Positions 25,296-37,212 of a stretch of DNA of 64,000 bases are shown one piece after another. The stretch covers positions 44,647,605-44,711,604 of the forward strand of contig CM032667.1 of assembly GCA_019095985.1 (NCBI GenBank), read 5' to 3'. This DNA comes from Streblospio benedicti. Lineage: Eukaryota; Annelida; Polychaeta; Spionida; Spionidae. Positions within the stretch are counted from its first letter, which is position 1. Every line of letters starts with the position of its first letter. The position numbers and the translations under genes were made by a program. The notes below the pieces were generated by a model, which was given only the letters and a program-made list of their open reading frames with translations, was not told the DNA's origin and ran no database searches.

Positions 25296-26036
25296 TCTGG
25301 AAAAAAAGACAGTATAACTACATCCGATATGGGGAAAACTGTTGTTGATACATATTTTGCTGCTTCCATCCAACCAAAGAAAAACCGTGTATTTATTTTG
25401 TCTGTGCACTTACCCAACCATATATAACAATGGATTGTCTCCTATTTGCCAGTTTCTGACACAATGGTTACTAAATTCCTCGACTGTTTGTGGCAGTTGT
25501 GCAAGACTCAAGCAGTAAACAATTAATAATAATAATTAAGGGTGCTGTACTGTTACCAGATGCATGTTGAGTCGAGACGTGATGTGACATTCAGGCCTCA
25601 CCTCATTATTAAGTACAAAGGGTAAACTAGCTTCATGAGTTTCAGTTCCTTTTGACATTTCACTTCATTTTACCTCATTTTACTTTCTCATTCATCCACA
25701 GACGTTCTAATTCATTTTAAATCTGACGAAATTACGCATTTTTAAACTGAGTGCAATTAGACTCAATGGGATCATATTCAAAGCACTTTAACACACTTGT
25801 CATTTAAATACATGGAGAAAGAAGCGAAAAGGGCAACATAAATGTTACTAAGCTCCTCAAAACAGCCAACTACAATTTAATTTGCATATAGGCTTGCATC
25901 GAGATAGAAGATTACTAGGAAAGTTAATATAGTCACATCCACAGATTTAGTAACATTTTAACACTATTTTATAGTTTGACATTATTCAAATCCGCCGGGC
26001 ACTGGGACGTTGTGATACAATTTATTATAAACATTG

Positions 26037-26235
26037 TACAGTGGAACCTGAACACGTGAACCCTTTAGCCCGGACACCTGTCTTATATGGGCACTTGTCA
26101 CTTTTGAATTTACATATACATATTATTGTTTATCATTTCAAAATGACCCTCTCTGCTGTACGGACGCTTATCGTGTTTGGACACGTCTCCCAGGTGTCTG
26201 CCTACATGAACACGTCATGTACCGCATGACGTCAT
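26037..26235 (+). mobile_element. Pogo-type terminus, another subfamily
   Basis: TA then CAGTGGAACCTGAACACGTG, with repeated GGACAC/GGGCAC phrases typical of this class. Only the left terminus is convincing. Confidence 0.45.
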
Positions 26236-26239
26236 CACC

Positions 26240-27020
26240 CGGAAATGGGTGTTTGTGGCTGGGATTGATCTATGTTCATGGGTGAGTGATCGGGTTGCGG
26301 CGCTGCATGCTGATCCATGCTGATTGGGTTAGTGTTTGGGGAGGGGGTGTTGTTGTTCTTGTTTTTCTGTTTTTTCTGTTTTTTTAGGGGGGTGGTCAGT
26401 GGTGGTAGTGGTAGCGTCACCCACAGATAATCTTTATCAAATTGATACCTAACTGGCTAATCATTATTGGCCATGTATCATTGCCAGTCTACGGGAATCT
26501 CTCATACACTGCACTTATATTCAGTGTTACAATATCTACTGCGTATAATAGTATAATATCCGTGATATATGACTATGCCATATATATTGAGCTTCAACAG
26601 AGTTGAACTGGGTTAAACGTCCAGTGATGAATGCTTAAGGATGTTTCTTTAAAGGAATATGCAAATGAGCTGCTTTTGACTTGGTGTATTCTGTATGTAT
26701 GGCAATGACAGATGGTGGAAGAGTAGGCGGGGTTAGCTGCCTTTTGATGGCATATCTTCTGTGCCCTGCTTCGGTTGTGCTGCCTTACAGTTAGCACTGC
26801 ATGCAGGGACACAAATCAGTGGTGAAGCGGTTATCCTCATGACCTAAAAGTAAGCATCCTCATCTATTGAGGGATTATCAATCGAATCACAAGTTCTGCT
26901 ACATAACTGGACTATGAAGATTAACGATATTTTATGAAGAAAAAGTCTAACCTCGCCCAACCAGAAGGTCAGACGAGTTGACGAACTTAACAAACAGAAA
27001 GTTCGCCATTGGAAGTTATG
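26240..27020. other. No gene seen
   Basis: A G/T-rich stretch at 26330-26415 and ordinary AT-rich DNA up to the GAACGTCAAACG units. Confidence 0.5.
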
Positions 27021-27773
27021 GAGAACGTCAAACTGATAGAACGCACCGACAAAAGTGGAACGTCAAACGCACAAGAACGTCAAACGAGAACGTGAGCTGA
27101 GGAGCAGTGAGGGCCTGATTGGTGCTTTGTGAGTAGCTGATTGTATTGTGCGTCTGTGTATCCCTCGCTGGGCGCACAGTGCTAATCTCATCTCCCCCAC
27201 AATATCCTTTTGGTGAAATCAGCTCAAGTGCTTGTTTTGGCGCCTATTGTGTGCAAATGTCAGCCTGATTGAGGTGTTCCACTACAGCTGCATTCTAAGT
27301 GATTGGCCATGTGAGAAAAGGGACTAAAATAGAATTAAAGAGTAGACAAAATATATCTGGTTCTTATTATTTGCAGGCATAGAATTCAGTATGCTCAGTT
27401 GGTACTAAAATACTGAATAAAGCAAACACTCTGTGTTTTTCCCTCGGCATTTAAAAGTAAATATAATGTGAGACTTATTACATCACTAAATCGTTGCATT
27501 TTTCATCATCCATCCATCTGGATAATATAGATAAAAATTTGCTTTAAATGAAGCACTTCATTTATGAAGCACACGACTAATATCGGTGATGCAAAGTAAA
27601 AGCTCCAATTAATATGGTTAATTTCCACACCAATGTCTTACACTTTGTTCAGTTGTTATTATGAAACCAGCTCTAGTTCCACATCCTCATTCATTACATG
27701 GTAATTAGCCATTGACAAGCCCATCAAAGGAGACATTGTGCCAGATACAGGTGTGTGCAGTGTTAAAGAGATT
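27021..27773 (+). repeat. Copy A of a ~0.8 kb direct duplication, ending at the gap
   Basis: Begins with GAACGTCAAACG-type short repeats, continues through unique sequence and stops at AAGAGATT directly before the N run. It matches 27874-28667 along its whole length with scattered substitutions and small indels, a divergence that fits two alleles in a very polymorphic animal. Confidence 0.92.
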
Positions 27774-27873
27774 NNNNNNNNNNNNNNNNNNNNNNNNNNN
27801 NNNNNNNNNNNNNNNNNNNNNNNNNNNNNNNNNNNNNNNNNNNNNNNNNNNNNNNNNNNNNNNNNNNNNNNNN
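27774..27873. other. Assembly gap (100 N)
   Basis: Exactly 100 N, the customary filler for a gap of unknown length. The same sequence occurs directly on both sides, so the gap probably joins two versions of one locus. Confidence 0.99.
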
Positions 27874-28667
27874 GACGACGTCAAACGTGATAGAACGTCA
27901 GACGACAAAAGTGGAAGAGAGAACGTCAAACTCGCACCGCAAGAGAACGTCAAACGCACAAGAACGTGAGACGTTCTGAGGAGCAGTGAGGGCCTGATTG
28001 GTGCTTTGTGAGTAGCTGATTGTATTGTGCGTCTGTGTATCCCTCGCTGGGCGCACAGTGCTAATCTCATCTCCCCCACAATATCCTTTTGGTGAAATCA
28101 GCTCAAGTGCTTGTTTTGGCGCCTATTGTGTGCAAATGTCAGGCTGATTGAGGTGTTCCACTACAGCTGCATTCTAAGTGATTGGCCATGTGAGAAAAGG
28201 GATAAAATAGAATTAAAGAGTAGACAAAATATATCTGGTTCTTATTATTTGCAGGCATAGAATTCAGTATGCTCAGTTGGTACTAAAATACTGAATAAAA
28301 CAAAAAGTCTCGGTTTTTCTTCTCAGTATTTAAAGTAAATATAATGGTAGACTTATTATATCAGTAAATTGTTGCATTTTTCATCATCCACCCATCAAGA
28401 TAATAATAAATGTTTAAAAATCTACTTTTGACAGTGAAAATAAAATTGCTGCACTTGCACAAGACTAATATTATATCGGTGATGTAAAGTAAAAGCTCCA
28501 ATTTAATATGGTTAATTTCCACACCAATGTCTTACACTTTGTTCAGTTGTTATTATGAAACCAGCTCTAGTTCCACATCCTCATTCATTACATGGTAATT
28601 AGCCATTGACAAGCCCATCAAAGGAGACATTGTGCCAGATACAGGTGTGTGCAGTGTTAAAGAGATT
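27874..28667 (+). repeat. Copy B of the ~0.8 kb direct duplication, starting at the gap
   Basis: The same order of sequence as copy A. Its array of GAACGTCAAACG units has a different number and order of units. It ends at the same AAGAGATT and then runs into unique DNA (CACGTGAACCGACGTC), whereas copy A is cut off there by the gap. Confidence 0.92.
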
Positions 28668-29189
28668 CACGTGAACCGACGTCACACATCGCTTGCTCGT
28701 TCTAAGAATACAATACAATACAATATGAATTTCTATAGTGACATGTGCTTCTACGAAGTGTTCATGTGCGGGGATTGTAGGCTTTAAACAAAATGATGAT
28801 TTGCTCTATTTAACCCTGGCAAGAGTCTAGGATTGTCATATGGACAGAAGAAGTTAATTCCATAATTTTGTTACTGGTATTTTAAAGGCTCTATCACTAA
28901 GACCTGGCTCTGATTTAGATTCCTTGAGCAATAGGTTATTTGATGACGCAGTAATCTAGGTTGTGAGTATGGTAGTAAGCGTTCAGACAGGAAAATTTAA
29001 GTCCAGTCAAACATTTGAAGGTAAGTGGTATAATATAAGAACCGAAAAACACTAATCATTGTTATTTTCTTTGTATATATTTGTCTACTGCTTAATAATC
29101 CAAAAACTAAAATGTACATAAATATATTAATTTTAACTTAAATTTCGAAGCAATAGCTTCCTGATCACAAATGAATGAATAAATAAATA

Positions 29190-29240
29190 AATGTATGTAT
29201 GTATGTATGTATGTATGTATGTATGTATGTATGCACAGAT
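29190..29240. repeat. (ATGT)n microsatellite
   Basis: About ten GTAT units after an AATA run, at the inner edge of the left inverted arm. Confidence 0.9.
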
Positions 29241-29690
29241 AAACCATTTATATGTAAATGTAATGGTACACTTATGATACACACACAATGTATGTCATGT
29301 ATGTATGTATGTACTTGAAATTTTTAAATGTTCACACACACACTACTGGGGACAGTGAAATAAAATGCTGCACACACACAAGACTAATATTATATCGGTG
29401 ACACACAACATATAAATATATATACACACCAATATATACATATATACACACATATATATGAAATCAGCTATAGTTCCACATATTCATATATGGTAATTAG
29501 CCATTGACATATATAGACATGCCAGATACAGGTGTGTGTTAAATACATTCACACGTGAACTATATATATATATATATAATATACAATACAACACAACATG
29601 AATTACACACACACACACTTCACGAACACACACACACACGGGATACACAAACAAAATGATATATATATACACACACACACACATATACAC
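29230..29690 (+). repeat. Copy C: degraded copy of about 28330-28800 overwritten by CA, TA and ATGT repeats
   Basis: Islands such as AAGACTAATATTATATCGGT, TGGTAATTAGCCATTGACA and GCCAGATACAGGTGTGTG occur in the same order as in copy B and its downstream flank. The sequence between them is replaced by CA, TA or ATGT runs. Overall length is similar but somewhat shorter. Confidence 0.85.
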
Positions 29691-29996
29691 CATACACTTG
29701 TTATATTTTACACACACTATATATATATTTATATATATATATATATATATATAAAGTATTTTATTTAAAGTATTTTATTCATTTGTGATCAGGAAGCTAT
29801 TGCCTCGAAATTTAAGTTAAAATCAATATATTTAAGTACATTTTAGATATTGGATTATTAAGCAGTAGACAAATATATACAAAGAAAATAATGATTCCAT
29901 ATACTGCACACCTAATTAACAGAACACTTATCATTGTATTTGTGAAATACAAAAACATGCATATGTTATTTCCATATCAATGCATATGCAGATCAA

Positions 29997-30015
29997 GGGG
30001 TGCACGATGCACCCC
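29997..30015. repeat. Perfect hairpin, 8-bp stem
   Basis: GGGGTGCA CGA TGCACCCC, located between the inverted-repeat block and the GC-rich fossil. A terminator or element end is possible; there is no further support. Confidence 0.5.
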
Positions 30016-30245
30016 GTGTACGTTTTTCCCTAAATAAAATCTTTTTCATGTTGTTGATTTTTATTTTATGTCCGCGAGCCTTCTAGAGTACGAAACCGAT
30101 GGAACGCTTTGAAACCCCTCTCTCTTTCCGAAAACATGGATCTACAAGTGTAATGTCTTCTTGACACATATATACGAGTGCAGTTTTTTCACATTATGAT
30201 TGAAATGAGCTTTTACTTCCCGTACCACACTCTGGGAATAAGATT

Positions 30246-31465
30246 TCAAGATATATCTTGACATCTGATCCGCCACTCTGGAGCAGGAGCTAGATGACTG
30301 CTACGATCGCTTCCAGACCATTGGGGCAGCCTCGGATTCTGTCCGCATGACCAAGAGGTCCACCAAGAACGTCGACGGAGAGGGGACGCTGGGGGCGACC
30401 GACTGCCGTTCCTGCGAGTTCTCCAGGAGGCGGCGACCGGGCGCCCGCGACAGATACCACCGGCCGAGTGAAACGGAATCCTGTTCCGTCGGCATCCGCA
30501 GCGAGGGCGAAGGCTCGTGCCTCCAAGGGCAGTGGGGCAAAGTCCAGCATTCCGCTGGCCAAGAAGTAGGCTGCGCCGGGTGGTGGGAAGCACATCAAGC
30601 CGACCGACGGGTCGAGGGTGGTGTGTTTCCATTTCAAGTTGAGGCGGCACTAGTGAGTGTTGGCCGAGTTGCCCAGCAACGCCCGGACCGGCGCGGCGAA
30701 ATCTTGGTGGCTGGGACATCAAGGGAGTAAGGGTTGTCCTCGCAGACGGCGGGCCAGTTACCACCCCCGTTTGCTGTGGATGGGCTTTTGAGTCCAAGGG
30801 CAATCCGACCTACAGTGGGTTTTTTTGTGTTGTTTGCCGTCGGCTAATCGTACTCTACACGGTACACCATCCGACATCGTAGCCGGCGGCCCCTCCATGT
30901 AATTTGGCCCTTTTGTGTACGGCCCTCTTCCAAATTTCCCTTCCCGTTTCGTGTAATAAGTCGCGGGTCCTGTTACCCCCTCCTATTTTTAACGGTGTCC
31001 ACAGTCCTGCTGCGTTTTACTTATACACCAGGTGGACGTTGGGGGAGAGTTTTTGTTTTGTATATTTTCAGGTGCTCGGGCGCGGCAAGTGTGAAAGACG
31101 GCCCAAGTTGCGACCAGTGTCGCGAAGCGTCGCGTCAGCTTGCGGAATTGACCGCGAAGCAGTCGTGAATTTCCCGAACAATGGAGTGCGAGTGGAGAGA
31201 GAGTGTGGCCGCGCCCCGAGTGCCGCCCCGCGCCGTGAACACTTTGGATACTTTTTGTTTCGTTTTAATGTGTAGTTCCCACGCAGGTAGGCTATACCCT
31301 TAAAAGCGGTGTAGTCCTAACTCCGTGTGAACTGGGGGAGTGTGTAACGAAACTAGCTTTTGTTAGGTCTCCAGTGCGCGAGGTTGCAGCAACCTCGCTG
31401 AGTATAAAGTAGCCATAAGTAAGTTGCACTGGACTAGGTTTATTATCCCCTTGTTACACACACCT
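30246..31465 (+). mobile_element. Broken retroelement fossil, LTR-type suspected
   Basis: A GC-rich stretch with coding-like composition, unlike the AT-rich DNA on both sides. A purine-rich run (AACTGGGGGAG) is followed by a ~120 bp segment (about 31338-31460) that begins TGTGTAAC, ends GTTACACA and contains TATAAA. That order, polypurine tract then a TG...CA segment, is what the 3' end of an LTR element shows. No second terminal copy was found in the window, no polymerase region is recognisable and the coding part is clearly broken. Age and family are unresolved; a non-LTR or host origin is not excluded. Confidence 0.4.
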
Positions 31466-31615
31466 TGTTGTTGTTCCTTCTTAAGCCCACTGTAGGATTA
31501 GGGACTCAGTACACTATAGTACTGAGACCAGGCCATTAGGGCCTCAGTTTCCTTGTAGACGCTAGTCGGATAGCACGTAGGGCTGGTAACCTATCCTCTT
31601 GGGGATAGGCCTTCT
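31340..31615. repeat. Cluster of perfect short hairpins
   Basis: Three perfect stems occur in under 300 bp: GAGGTTGC/GCAACCTC with a one-base loop near 31380, CTCAGTAC/GTACTGAG near 31506-31527, and CCTATCC/GGATAGG near 31590. GGCC(ATTAG)GGCC lies between the second and third. Their density suggests a structured transcript or element end. Confidence 0.6.
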
Positions 31616-31626
31616 TTACTTATCTG

Positions 31627-31810
31627 ACGGGGCTAGCCGGTGGCGAACCCCCTCCTCCCGCGCCTGGGACCGCGTAGCTTCGTAAAGGGGACGCCCTGAT
31701 CGTTGCGTGTCAGCACCGGTGCGAAGTCCCCCTCCGCGTAGGGGCCTGTCGTGAAACCCGGGTTAGTCACCAGGCACTCGCCCAATACGCTGGACGGTGG
31801 CCTGTACGTG
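31627..31810 (-). repeat. Dispersed repeat, copy 2 (partner at 11.7 kb)
   Basis: Reverse-strand match to 11697-11850 with the identical core GACTTCGCACCGGTGCTGAC and weaker similarity on both sides, up to CCACCGGYTAKCC. Both copies are open in one frame over the core. The DNA alignment upstream of the core needs a one-base gap, so a nucleotide repeat is likelier than a conserved protein. Confidence 0.65.
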
Positions 31811-33409
31811 GGGTACCAGTTAACACAACGAGGAGTAGTAAGGGAACCAACATCGTCCAAGGGATCAGTCGTCAGTCGCGCGTCCTAGCCTCGGGCGACA
31901 TCTGATCCTCAGAGTGCCGTACCAAAGCCTCACATGTTATTAATAGAACGTCTTTAGAGCACAGGATATGTCTTGCGTTACCTATAAGACGCAAGTAGCG
32001 TTAATGCAGGTAACACAAATCACGGGCAACAAGTCTGATAGAAGATGGAATGCTGTATACTTGATAATAGAGCAAAAAAGCTTCAAGCATCATACATAGC
32101 CAGTATTGGCTGGTTTTCGGATGAGAAATACACCTGCTGGTTTAAACACATGAGAGTCGTTAGTAGGCATAACTAAAGACAATGCAAATGCTCATTTAAA
32201 TGTATAAGGATAAGATCTATTGCACGTGACAATATTCTGTAGAAGATGTTTGTTTGTACTTTCATAGGTTTAGATTCTGAGAGAAGAGATATCAGGCACA
32301 ATGATAGCAAGAGAGAAAAAATCACACGCCACCCGTAATGTTGGCATTTACCACTCAAAATCTAGAGAATAACTAAATCAAATTACTCACGCGTATATTC
32401 AAGTAATTAACATGGCCATTTGTTATTATATCTACAGTCTAAAGCACTAGTTTAGACGGCAATGACTTGCTGTCATGTGTTGCTCATATTTACAGACAGC
32501 CGTATGGTGTAACTCAAACGGCGAACACAACGTAATCCGAAAGAGCGCGTCGTGTCTGGACAGGGTTGAAACTTATCATTCGCTTTGTAGGATGATGAAG
32601 TAGTGTCGTATCAAGACGAAAAATTTGCTTTGAAATTGAGACTTCCGTGCAGTGTATGGTCACTTTGACGGAGCCAACTTAATAATAACACAGCCGTGTT
32701 CAATCTACAAAAAGGGTACTGTTATAACCTCCCATAACGTCACCGCTAAAGATGTAGATCCGAAATAGCATGAGGCCATTGTGTGTGGGTTAGAACCGCC
32801 ATCACCAGATTTGTTTTCCTAAAGGTGCAACTGAGGTTCATGTAATTATGTGTTATCGCTTTTATATGGGTGCAGTTGACGCAGATGACCGTGTGATACA
32901 AGCACTAATTAACTTGTAGTGAAGTGCCAATGAGGAAATGATGAACTTGTCAAGGCATTCACTGAGATTATTAATGCACTGGTGGATTATCACCGCCTAC
33001 CTGAGCTACGGAACGCAATGCACAGGTGAAACACTTGCTGTAATTCCTAAGAAAGTGGACGGTACACCGCGTACATTTATTGACCACATTTCTGTATAAT
33101 CCATGTATTTGTTTTATAGAACGAGAGATGACAATTGCCATGGTGATAGGTGCGGCGGTTGGTGCACGTGGCACGTGGCTTCTTGTAGGAGCGTTCCTAG
33201 AGTTTTCAGTTGTACATTATATCACTTATAAGCATTGCGTGGTTACAATCTATGTGATTTCGATACATTATGAGATACGTCAATGCAACATCGGTGGACA
33301 TGAGAGAAAACAGGTGAAATCTCACTGAAAAAATACCAACAACATAATATGGAGATGCTAAGAACTGACAATTAAATACACTTTACTACTTTAGCAAATT
33401 TTATGGGGC

Positions 33410-33565
33410 GGGTTGATAAGCAAGTGGGATGTGGGGATAAGTGCAAACAAAAGAGGGATTTTTTCATGGGAGTGGGATGTGGAAAAAAACATTGAAATTT
33501 GTGGGATACGGGGGAAAGGCCGAAAAAACATAGGGATACGGGAAATCCTTGTGACCCAATCGTTC
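33410..33565 (+). repeat. GTGGGAT short-unit repeat, copy 1
   Basis: AAGTGGGATGTGG, GAGTGGGATGTGGAAA and GTGGGATACGGG with AAGGCCGAAAAAACATAGGG. Same family as 53285-53480. Confidence 0.65.
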
Positions 33566-34864
33566 TTGGCCAACAGAGATTTGCCGTACTCACGTTTTGG
33601 CGTTTAAAACTATCCATTTCAGCATATATAATCCAATAAAATATACTGTCTCAATGACTTATCATCAAATAAAAACAATATCGCTTGAGTAACGCGTATA
33701 GTGAAAAGTGTTTTATCAGTCCGTTTATCTCAGTTAACTCAAGGACAGCTCAGACATTTTGATAATCAAATTCCTCATATAGTTCACAGAAAATGACGGT
33801 ATCATGTTAACAAACGCACACTGCCGTATATTGGCATGTCCTTGGAAACATTCTTCGATCTCTACATGGGTAAGTTTTCAGAAAACAACTTACACAACAC
33901 CTCAAATTAACATGGTCAATGTTCAAAGGACATGATGATTACTTAAAGGCACTCAGGTGCAAATGCGTTCGAACGGGTATGAAATATTCGTGTTTTACCT
34001 TAGTATTTAATAAGTTGATGATAAAAAATTAAATATGCCAAAGATAGTAATGTAACTAAAATATAACTGTTTATACATAAAACGTGTTAACATGCATGAG
34101 AAATTATTAACCTTGCATGTAATAAAATAAAAAAACAACAACAACATTATATTGATTAAATGTTTGTCTGTATGAATTATTATTCTTTTAAATATAGAGT
34201 GACTATGCTCCCAGCATTTGTTATTTAAATAAGCATCATGTACTGTCAACATCTCATAATATGTGTATAGTATCAGTGGGAGTACTAATAGGATAGATCA
34301 TGATACCTGTCTTGTATACTATATGAGCATCTTCCATTATCATTTATAACATAAAATCATACAACCGTATATTTTGCAGGCAAATACAGATATTTCCCCC
34401 ACTTCTGACTGTCTTTATGAAAGAATAGGCCGTATGGTATTCCCTGATATCTCCTCTCTAAGTCACCTGTAAGCCGCTCTTTTCAGCCAATCCGAGCTGA
34501 GCAATTGAGAATTAATGCTGTACTACATGTATTTGTATAACTTTACTACAGTCGAACTATTTATACTATAAGCTCATTGGTAAAGTTGTAAAGTTAATGT
34601 TTTTAAATACCAGATGTCAGCACCATTTATAAAAGTGCCGCCAAACTTGTCTCTTGTGCACTTAAGTGAACCAGAACATTGGTCCACTTTTCTACATAAC
34701 CTTGAACTTGTGTTCTAAAAATAGAAGTATGGCCTACTTGTCTTATATAACTGGACCATGATGGCAACATATAGACACAACCAAGTTAAATAAGTATGTT
34801 AAAGTGGTGAAAAAATTCATACTTTATAGCCTATGAGAAAAAGGTTATTATTTTCGTGTGTAAT

Positions 34865-34966
34865 ATATCAGAGAATATCGCACCTCGTGTGGATTGTTAA
34901 CAGTACTCGTTCGCTACGCTCACTAGTATTGTTAACAATCACACTTGGTGAGATATTCTCTGATAT
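34865..34966. mobile_element. Small palindromic element (102 bp)
   Basis: ATATCAGAGAATATC at the left pairs with GATATTCTCTGATAT at the right; arms of about 40 bp enclose CTCGTTCGCTACGCTCACT. No coding capacity. Confidence 0.8.
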
Positions 34967-36690
34967 CTGACACCCACTCATAGTATAACCTTTTAGTATG
35001 TACATTATGAGAAATGACTCACCCTAAAAGACGTTTGAAAGTGTATAATATAACTCTGTATGAGTAATATGTAAATTAAACCAATGAATTATCGGCTAAT
35101 TAAAGAAATTTGTTTTATCATGTGCTAGCCTTGATGAGGTGAAATTAATAACGTAAATTAGAAATACTTAAAAGAACACACATTTCATTGAAGCATCTAA
35201 AATTTCTTTCTTACACGTCCTGCCACCCTCAGTAAAAACAGTAATGTCAGTCTCCGTATTTTATGATGACATGGTTTATCAAGTTGCAACTGTTGCGTAT
35301 ATACTTGAATACATGTATGTCAACTGAGGTACATGCATGTTTTTTTTAGATAAAGACTTTATATTTAACAACGTTTTATCATAGTTTTGAATCAAAATAC
35401 GTGAAAAATATTAAATGTGACATAGGACTCTTGTATAACCGGTGATCCCTAAAATATGTTTTGGTTTAATGTGGCAGATACATTGCTTCATATTGTAAGG
35501 AAGTTTGACAAAATTCCAAAGGTGAGAGGTTATTAAAAATTATCTAGAAGAAATCTTGCAATATAGGATTGTATTACAGATGCAATCGCTTACCAAAAAA
35601 TGATCTGTTTAATGTCAGTTTATCTAATGTGAAGTTCTTTAGTGAGTAAATGACACCTTCTGCAGACTAAATTATAATATTTTATTAACAAGTTTTGTTA
35701 AGATAAATGGTTAATTTGAAGGATTTACAAACTTCACTTGAAATACGAAAGCAGGGATATAACATTTTATTGAATAATTCTACTGTATAAGGAATGATGT
35801 TCATCTATAACATTTTTTAAAAATCCAAATGTTAGAAACAATTGCACTTGAGCCTCGTGGTTAGAAAATGTAGTTGTAGAAATGTGGCAATTATTTACTG
35901 AGAGAGTTGATAACTTCGTAACAAAATAAGTTGGCAGATTGCCATGTCTAGATTCACAGTATTCTAAACGTACAGTTTTCAAAAAACTTTTTCACACAGG
36001 AATATACGACACAATACAAACAATCAGCTTTTTTCACGTAGCAACGCAACTCGTATCCGTACGTTATACAATTGTAAAAAAAATGATGATGAAACACTCA
36101 AATGATTTGCTTTGCAGCTAAATCCTTTTATATTTATGATTTATACTAATCAATTAATCATCTAAACTGATCCACCAATACCTGATCATAAAATGAACTC
36201 ATATCTGAAGATATCATGATCAAACTCACATTGCCAATAAAGACCCTTTCAAATTGAGATACATTAAAAAAATAACGCCTACACAATGTTCTCCACTTAC
36301 CTAGTAGATACGAAGGTGGACGATGAAATAAAAATGCTCCCTGCATTTGTTTCACACTATGTCTATGTCCAAACAAACTCTGAGATTATTTTACTGACAG
36401 TCACAAAATATCATGATCATCATTATTTCAGATCATATTTTATGCTTGGTAAGAATCCATTTGCTTCCATCTACCAGCCGAGTTCCCGCCGTTATGAGTG
36501 ACGCTCTTACATACCTTCCAGAGACAACCAATCAGAAACGTGGACACAATGGCGAGGGATGAGCCAATGAGAGACGTGGAGAGATGGCCGGCTGTTTTGT
36601 CTCCAAGCGAGCGACTCTTTGTTTCAGGCGCGACAGTTAACTCTTTTACTCACTCACTGCCGAGATCGACGCAGCGAGCAAGTGGCGATG

Positions 36691-36910
36691 AAGCTAGGGT
36701 CAGAGAGTCCCAAATATTGAAGCTGAATGTGTCGTGATATTGTAGCCAATGTTAAGTTACGGGCAGACAGCTCTAAATATTGAAGATGAATCAACCGTGG
36801 TATTGTAGCCACTGGTAAGCTAGGGTCAGACAGCCTATAATTTTGAAGCAGAATCAGCTGTGGGTAGCCATTGTTAAGGTAGCATCAGACAGGCATAAAT
36901 ATTGAATACC
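36691..36910 (+). repeat. ~65 bp minisatellite, locus 4 (best copy)
   Basis: Three and a half units. Each begins AAGCTAGGGTCAGACAG, continues with AAATATTGAAGCTGAATC and ends GTGGTATTGTAGCCA. Confidence 0.85.
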
Positions 36911-37132
36911 TGACACGCATCGGCACTTCAGAAATAAACATCTATGGCAAAAAAGATAAAAGAAAAAAGAGAGAAAAAGATCGATGGCAATGCGGTCGGC
37001 TAATCACTAAAGATAGTTTTTCATAGAAAAATGTATCTTTCTTTCTATAGAACAATGATCCATTTGTGTAAGTAAATCATTAGACTTATGCCTCTAATCA
37101 GCTGCAGTTTAGGGCTATATCACTTAATCTCT

Positions 37133-37212
37133 GGTGGGATTCGAATCCACAAGCATAGGGCACCAAATCGCCTAGCAGATCAGACTGACTCACTAGTGCA
37201 CTCTGCCACAGG
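37133..37212 (-). mobile_element. tRNA-derived SINE head or tRNA pseudogene
   Basis: On the minus strand GTGGCAGAGTGCACTAGTGA resembles an A box, and GATTCGAATCCCACC fits a B box about 60 bp on. The folded ends do not make a proper acceptor stem, so it is a SINE or relic rather than a working tRNA. Confidence 0.55.

Larger units (their letters stand above)
29054..29906. repeat. Inverted-repeat-bounded block with ~130 bp arms
   Basis: The left arm (29054 to about 29185) and right arm (about 29768-29906) are reverse complements with roughly nine tenths identity, for example TTCCTGATCACAAATGAAT against ATTCATTTGTGATCAGGAA. The interior is mostly simple repeats and copy C. It could be a foldback element or a palindromic read artefact. 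Confidence 0.85.
31870..36690. other. No gene seen
   Basis: AT-rich DNA. Only the GTGGGAT repeat at 33.4 kb and the palindrome at 34.9 kb stand out. Confidence 0.6.

Noticed and set aside
27705-28079. ORFs crossing the N run
   Set aside because: The run of X is a gap and the flanks are duplicated non-coding DNA.
33060-33330. Possible exon after TTGTTTTATAG with a hydrophobic ORF
   Set aside because: The acceptor is good but no partner donor or second exon was found and the ORF is AT-biased at its end.
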